A DNA stretch of 64,000 nucleotides from Hydractinia symbiolongicarpus (lineage: Eukaryota; Cnidaria; Hydrozoa; Anthoathecata; Hydractiniidae): NCBI RefSeq assembly GCF_029227915.1, contig NC_079885.1, positions 18,487,001 through 18,551,000 of the forward strand, in the 5' to 3' direction. Made by a program: the position numbers and the translations under genes. Of this stretch, positions 59,014-64,000 are shown in pieces. Below the pieces are notes generated by a model that saw only the letters and a list, made by a program, of their open reading frames with translations, did not search any database and was not told the DNA's origin. Numbering within the stretch: the stretch's first letter is position 1; each line of letters opens with the position of its first letter.

Positions 59014-59134
59014 AACTCTGGGCTTTCTTCAGTTCACGCACAAATCTTTCGCCTTTTACTAAAGATTTCCGTGGAGAAGGCCAAAACGATGAGTATATAG
59101 ACGATTTTTCTACTGTCTCACTTCGGCGGGACGA
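59014..59134 (+). ncRNA. U5: U5 snRNA copy 87, 3' hairpin variant
   Basis: G to A at 59120 (nt 107), as in copy 69. Confidence 0.9.
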
Positions 59135-59682
59135 TCACTAGTCTAAATGAAAAAACGTGCAGGAGGCCATACGCGGGCCTATCTCTCATCTCGCTCACAG
59201 AGACTTGGTAAGCACGGTCCACTCAATGGCTTTCCAAATGCGAAGAGTGAAGGCCGCAGACGGCAGGGGTTGAGCCAAGGGCCTTTCGGCCGTATCCCGC
59301 TCACAAGTTTTTTTTTTTTTTTAGCAGAATAATACATACGAGCTAATCAAAATCGGCTCGAGGAAAGAAATAAAGTTCAGAGACAACCAAAGGAGTCGAA
59401 CTGCAGTAGAAACATACTAGATGTAACGCAAGCCACTAGTACGACGTATTGCCTACAGGGACCACACTCTCCGAGACAGCGAACGCAACTTCCTAGTGAT
59501 TCACGCGAACGCACTCAACTAGGTGATGTAGATCAGAAAGGTGAAAGTCCTTGTGTCAAGTCTACACCTCACGATGCAGCACCTTTTAAGCGTCCTCTAC
59601 GAACGGACACACTGGCAAGCGGCACACCACAAGCAAAGGTTAAGTCGGCTCGAAGGCACAACAGGTCGCGCCGACTTACGAC

Positions 59683-59803
59683 AACTCTGGGCTTTCTTCA
59701 GTTCACGCACAAATCTTTCGCCTTTTACTAAAGATTTCCGTGGAGAAGGCCAAAACGATGAGTATATAGACGATTTTTCTACTGTCTCGCTTCGGCGGGA
59801 CGA
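59683..59803 (+). ncRNA. U5: U5 snRNA copy 88
   Basis: Same as copy 1; preceded by aaacatactag. Confidence 0.94.
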
Positions 59804-60350
59804 TCACTAGTCTAAATGAAAAAACGTGCAGGAGGCCATACGCGGGCCTATCTCTCATCTCGCTCACAGAGACTTGGTAAGCACGGTCCACTCAATGGCT
59901 TTCCAAATGCGAAGAGTGAAGGCCGCAGACGGCAGGGGTTGAGCCAAGGGCCTTTCGGCCGTATCCCGCTCACAAGTTTTTTTTTTTTTTAGCAGAATAA
60001 TACATACGAGCTAATCAAAATCGGCTCGAGGAAAGAAATAAAGTTCAGAGACAACCAAAGGAGTCGAACTGCAGTAGAAACAAACTAGATGTAACGCAAG
60101 CCACTAGTACGACGTATTGCCTACAGGGACCACACTCTCCGAGACAGCGAACGCAACTTCCTAGTGATTCACACGAACGCACTCAACTAGGTGATGTAGA
60201 TCAGAAAGGTGAAAGTCCTTGTGTCAAGTCTACACCTCACGATGCAGCACCTTTTAAGCGTCCTCTACGAACGGACACACTGGCAAGCGGCACACCACAA
60301 GCAAAGGTTAAGTCGGCTCGAAGGCACAACAGGTCGCGCCGACTTACGAC

Positions 60351-60471
60351 AACTCTGGGCTTTCTTCAGTTCACGCACAAATCTTTCGCCTTTTACTAAA
60401 GATTTCCGTGGAGAAGGCCAAAACGATGAGTATATAGACGATTTTTCTACTGTCTCGCTTCGGCGGGACGA
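60351..60471 (+). ncRNA. U5: U5 snRNA copy 89
   Basis: Same as copy 1; upstream cacacgaacg (CpG transition), downstream gagggcata. Confidence 0.94.
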
Positions 60472-61019
60472 TCACTAGTCTAAATGAAAAAACGTGCAGG
60501 AGGGCATACGCGGGCCTATCTCTCATCTCGCTCACAGAGACTTGGTAAGCACGGTCCACTCAATGGCTTTCCAAATGCGAAGAGTGAAGGCCGCAGACGG
60601 CAGGGGTTGAGCCAAGGGCCTTTCGGCCGTATCCCGCTCACAAGTTTTTTTTTTTTTTTAGCAGAATAATACATACGAGCTAATCAAAATCGGCTCGAGG
60701 AAAGAAATAAAGTTCAGAGACAACCAAAGGAGTCGAACTGCAGTAGAAACAAACTAGATGTAACGCAAGCCACTAGTACGACGTATTGCCTACAGGGACC
60801 ACACTCTCCGAGACAGCGAACGCAACTTCCTAGTGATTCACGCGAACGCACTCAACTAGGTGATGTAGATCAGAAAGGTGAAAGTCCTTGTGTCAAGTCT
60901 ACACCTCACGATGCAGCACCTTTTAAGCGTCCTCTACGAACGGACACACTGGCAAGCGGCACACCACAAGCAAAGGTTAAGTCGGCTCGAAGGCACAACA
61001 GGTCGCGCCGACTTACGAC

Positions 61020-61140
61020 AACTCTGGGCTTTCTTCATTTCACGCACAAATCTTTCGCCTTTTACTAAAGATTTCCGTGGAGAAGGCCAAAACGATGAGT
61101 ATATAGACGATTTTTCTACTGTCTCGCTTCGGCGGGACGA
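61020..61140 (+). ncRNA. U5: U5 snRNA copy 90, nt 19 variant
   Basis: G to T at 61038 (nt 19), in the unpaired stretch between stem I and the loop 1 stem. Downstream acatgcagg and agtctttt are shared with unit 91. Confidence 0.9.
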
Positions 61141-61688
61141 TCACTAGTCTAAATGAAAAAACATGCAGGAGGCCATACGCGGGCCTATCTCTCATCTCGC
61201 TCACAGAGACTTGGTAAGCACGGTCCACTCAATGGCTTTCCAAATGCGAAGAGTGAAGGCCGCAGACGGCAGGGGTTGAGCCAAGGGCCTTTCGGCCGTA
61301 TCCCGCTCACAAGTCTTTTTTTTTTTTTAGCAGAATAATACATACGAGCTAATCAAAATCGGCTCGAGGAAAGAAATAAAGTTCAGAGACAACCAAAGGA
61401 GTCGAACTGCAGTAGAAACAAACTAGATGTAACGCAAGCCACTAGTACGACGTATTGCCTACAGGGACCACACTCTCCGAGACAGCGAACGCAACTTCCT
61501 AGTGATTCACGCGAACGCACTCAACTAGGTGATGTAGATCAGAAAGGTGAAAGTCCTTGTGTCAAGTCTACACCTCACGATGCAGCACCTTTTGAGCGTC
61601 CTCTACGAACGGACACACTGGCAAGCGGCACACCACAAGCAAAGGTTAAGTCGGCTCGAAGGCACAACAGGTCGCGCCGACTTACGAC

Positions 61689-61809
61689 AACTCTGGGCTT
61701 TCTTCAGTTCACGCACAAATCTTTCGCCTTTTACTAAAGATTTCCGTGGAGAAGGCCAAAACGATGAGTATATAGACGATTTTTCTACTGTCTCGCTTCG
61801 GCGGGACGA
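61689..61809 (+). ncRNA. U5: U5 snRNA copy 91
   Basis: Same as copy 1; upstream ttttgagcg shared with unit 92; downstream acatgcagg. Confidence 0.94.
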
Positions 61810-62358
61810 TCACTAGTCTAAATGAAAAAACATGCAGGAGGCCATACGCGGGCCTATCTCTCATCTCGCTCACAGAGACTTGGTAAGCACGGTCCACTCA
61901 ATGGCTTTCCAAATGCGAAGAGTGAAGGCCGCAGACGGCAGGGGTTGAGCCAAGGGCCTTTCGGCGGTATCCCGCTCACAAGTCTTTTTTTTTTTTTTAG
62001 CAGAATAATACATACGAGCTAATCAAAATCGGCTCGAGGAAAGAAATAAAGTTCAGAGACAACCAAAGGAGTCGAACTGCAGTAGAAACAAACTAGATGT
62101 AACGCAAGCCACTAGTACGACGTATTGCCTACAGGGACCACACTCTCCGAGACAGCGAACGCAACTTCCTAGTGATTCACGCGAACGCACTCAACTAGGT
62201 GATGTAGATCAGAAAGGTGAAAGTCCTTGTGTCAAGTCTACACCTCACGATGCAGCACCTTTTGAGCGTCCTCTACGAACGGACACACTGGCAAGCGGCA
62301 CACCACAAGCAAAGGTTAAGTCGGCTCGAAGGCACAACAGGTCGCGCCGACTTACGAC

Positions 62359-62479
62359 AACTCTGGGCTTTCTTCAGTTCACGCACAAATCTTTCGCCTT
62401 TTACTAAAGATTTCCGTGGAGAAGGCCAAAACGATGAGTATATAGACGATTTTTCTACTGTCTCGCTTCGGCGGGACGA
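62359..62479 (+). ncRNA. U5: U5 snRNA copy 92
   Basis: Same as copy 1; downstream cacagaaac and tttcagccg. Confidence 0.94.
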
Positions 62480-63027
62480 TCACTAGTCTAAATGAAAAAA
62501 CGTGCAGGAGGCCATACGCGGGCCTATCTCTCATCTCGCTCACAGAAACTTGGTAAGCACGGTCCACTCAATGGCTTTCCAAATGCGAAGAGTGAAGGCC
62601 GCAGACGGCAGGGGTTGAGCCAAGGGCCTTTCAGCCGTATCCCGCTCACAAGTTTTTTTTTTTTTTTAGCAGAATAATACATACGAGCTAATCAAAATCG
62701 GCTCGAGGAAAGAAATAAAGTTCAGAGACAACCAAAGGAGTCGAACTGCAGTAGAAACAAACTAGATGTAACGCAAGCCACTAGTACGACGTATTGCCTA
62801 CAGGGACCACACTCTCCGAGACAGCGAACGCAACTTCCTAGTGATTCACGCGAACGCACTCAACTAGGTGATGTAGATCAGAAAGGTGAAAGTCCTTGTG
62901 TCAAGTCTACACCTCACGATGCAGCACCTTTTAAGCGTCCTCTACGAACGGACACACTGGCAAGCGGCACACCACAAGCAAAGGTTAAGTCGGCTCGAAG
63001 GCACAACAGGTCGCGCCGACTTACGAC

Positions 63028-63148
63028 AACTCTGGGCTTTCTTCAGTTCACGCACAAATCTTTCGCCTTTTACTAAAGATTTCCGTGGAGAAGGCCAAAA
63101 CGATGAGTATATAGACGATTTTTCTACTGTCTCGCTTCGGCGGGACGA
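63028..63148 (+). ncRNA. U5: U5 snRNA copy 93
   Basis: Same as copy 1; no marker alleles noticed in the unit. Confidence 0.94.
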
Positions 63149-63695
63149 TCACTAGTCTAAATGAAAAAACGTGCAGGAGGCCATACGCGGGCCTATCTCT
63201 CATCTCGCTCACAGAGACTTGGTAAGCACGGTCCACTCAATGGCTTTCCAAATGCGAAGAGTGAAGGCCGCAGACGGCAGGGGTTGAGCCAAGGGCCTTT
63301 CGGCCGTATCCCGCTCACAAGTTTTTTTTTTTTTTAGCAGAATAATACATACGAGCTAATCAAAATCGGCTCGAGGAAAGAAATAAAGTTCAGAGACAAC
63401 CAAAGGAGTCGAACTGCAGTAGAAACAAACTAGATGTAACGCAAGCCACTAGTACGACGTATTGCCTACAGGGACCACACTCTCCGAGACAGCGAACGCA
63501 ACTTCCTAGTGATTCACGCGAACGCACTCAACTAGGTGATGTAGATCAGAAAGGTGAAAGTCCTTGTGTCAAGTCTACACCTCACGATGCAGCACCTTTT
63601 AAGCGTCCTCTACGAACGGACACACTGGCAAGCGGCACACCACAAGCAAAGGTTAAGTCGGCTCGAAGGCACAACAGGTCGCGCCGACTTACGAC

Positions 63696-63816
63696 AACTC
63701 TGGGCTTTCTTCAGTTCACGCACAAATCTTTCGCCTTTTACTAAAGATTTCCGTGGAGAAGGCCAAAACGATGAGTATATAGACGATTTTTCTACTGTCT
63801 CGCTTCGGCGGGACGA
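63696..63816 (+). ncRNA. U5: U5 snRNA copy 94
   Basis: Same as copy 1; the last complete copy. The window ends in the T-tract of this unit. Confidence 0.94.
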
Positions 63817-64000
63817 TCACTAGTCTAAATGAAAAAACGTGCAGGAGGCCATACGCGGGCCTATCTCTCATCTCGCTCACAGAGACTTGGTAAGCACGGT
63901 CCACTCAATGGCTTTCCAAATGCGAAGAGTGAAGGCCGCAGACGGCAGGGGTTGAGCCAAGGGCCTTTCGGCCGTATCCCGCTCACAAGTTTTTTTTTTT

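Larger units (their letters stand above)
38611..64000 (+). repeat. U5 snRNA tandem array, right block (units 57-94)
   Basis: Continuation of the same array after the retroelement. It resumes exactly in phase: removing the 1,278-bp insertion and one 12-bp target duplication leaves a normal 669-bp spacing between the flanking units (36862 to 38821). It holds 38 further complete U5 copies and stops at the window end inside a T-tract, so the array continues beyond 64000. Single-base indels apart from the T-tract are rare. Examples are a shortened aaagaaataaag run near 50682, a missing c in cccgctcac near 55291, and an extra a after aaatg at about 55806. Confidence 0.98.

Noticed and set aside
1-64000. 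CRISPR array or bacterial repeat
   Set aside because: The repeat unit is 669 bp with no short repeat-spacer alternation, and it encodes a eukaryotic spliceosomal RNA.

Overview
This window is almost entirely one tandem repeat. A unit of about 669 bp (666 to 671 bp) runs head to tail, all on the + strand, from the first base to the last, so neither end of the array is in view. Each unit carries one U5 spliceosomal snRNA gene. I count 94 complete U5 copies, 56 before and 38 after the only interruption, a 1,278-bp retroelement insertion at 37333-38610. No long conserved protein gene is present in the repeat. The short reading frames that recur in every unit are by-products of near-identical units. 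U5 is recognised from its invariant loop GCCUUUUAC inside an 11-nt loop on an 8-bp stem, the flanking UUCCGUGGAGA, the pairing 5' and 3' strands of stem I, an Sm-like site AUUUUUC, and a terminal hairpin with a UUCG loop.

The organism is a eukaryote with conventional spliceosomes. The insertion is a Penelope-like element (PLE) with a GIY-YIG endonuclease domain. Its protein reads like PLEs of aquatic invertebrates such as cnidarians, so a marine invertebrate is my best guess, but this is inference from memory and not a placement.

Layout of one unit, using the first one: upstream spacer, a candidate PSE near 156-176, a perfect 9-bp inverted repeat at 175-212, U5 at 217-337, a candidate 3' box near 344-358, then about 150 bp leading to a T-tract (511-526) followed by AG, then about 300 bp of spacer leading to the next unit. 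The T-tract length explains nearly all variation in unit length.

The array is not uniform. Sets of private variants recur at fixed multiples of the unit (3, 4, 6, 7 and 8 units), showing repeated segmental duplications by unequal crossover. Two junctions can be located: a chimeric unit at 16136-16801, and a chimeric U5 gene (copy 39) whose breakpoint lies within a 69-bp interval inside U5. By eye 58 of 94 copies have the same U5 sequence. The rest include two recurrent variant classes of eight copies each and some copies with likely damaging changes.

The insertion at 37333-38610 is a 5'-truncated PLE lying on the minus strand. It has a 12-bp target site duplication, 295-bp inverted terminal arms (294 of 295 positions complementary), a 37-bp tail and a hammerhead-ribozyme-like motif in each arm. 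It is younger than one of the local duplications, because the duplicated partner site lacks it.
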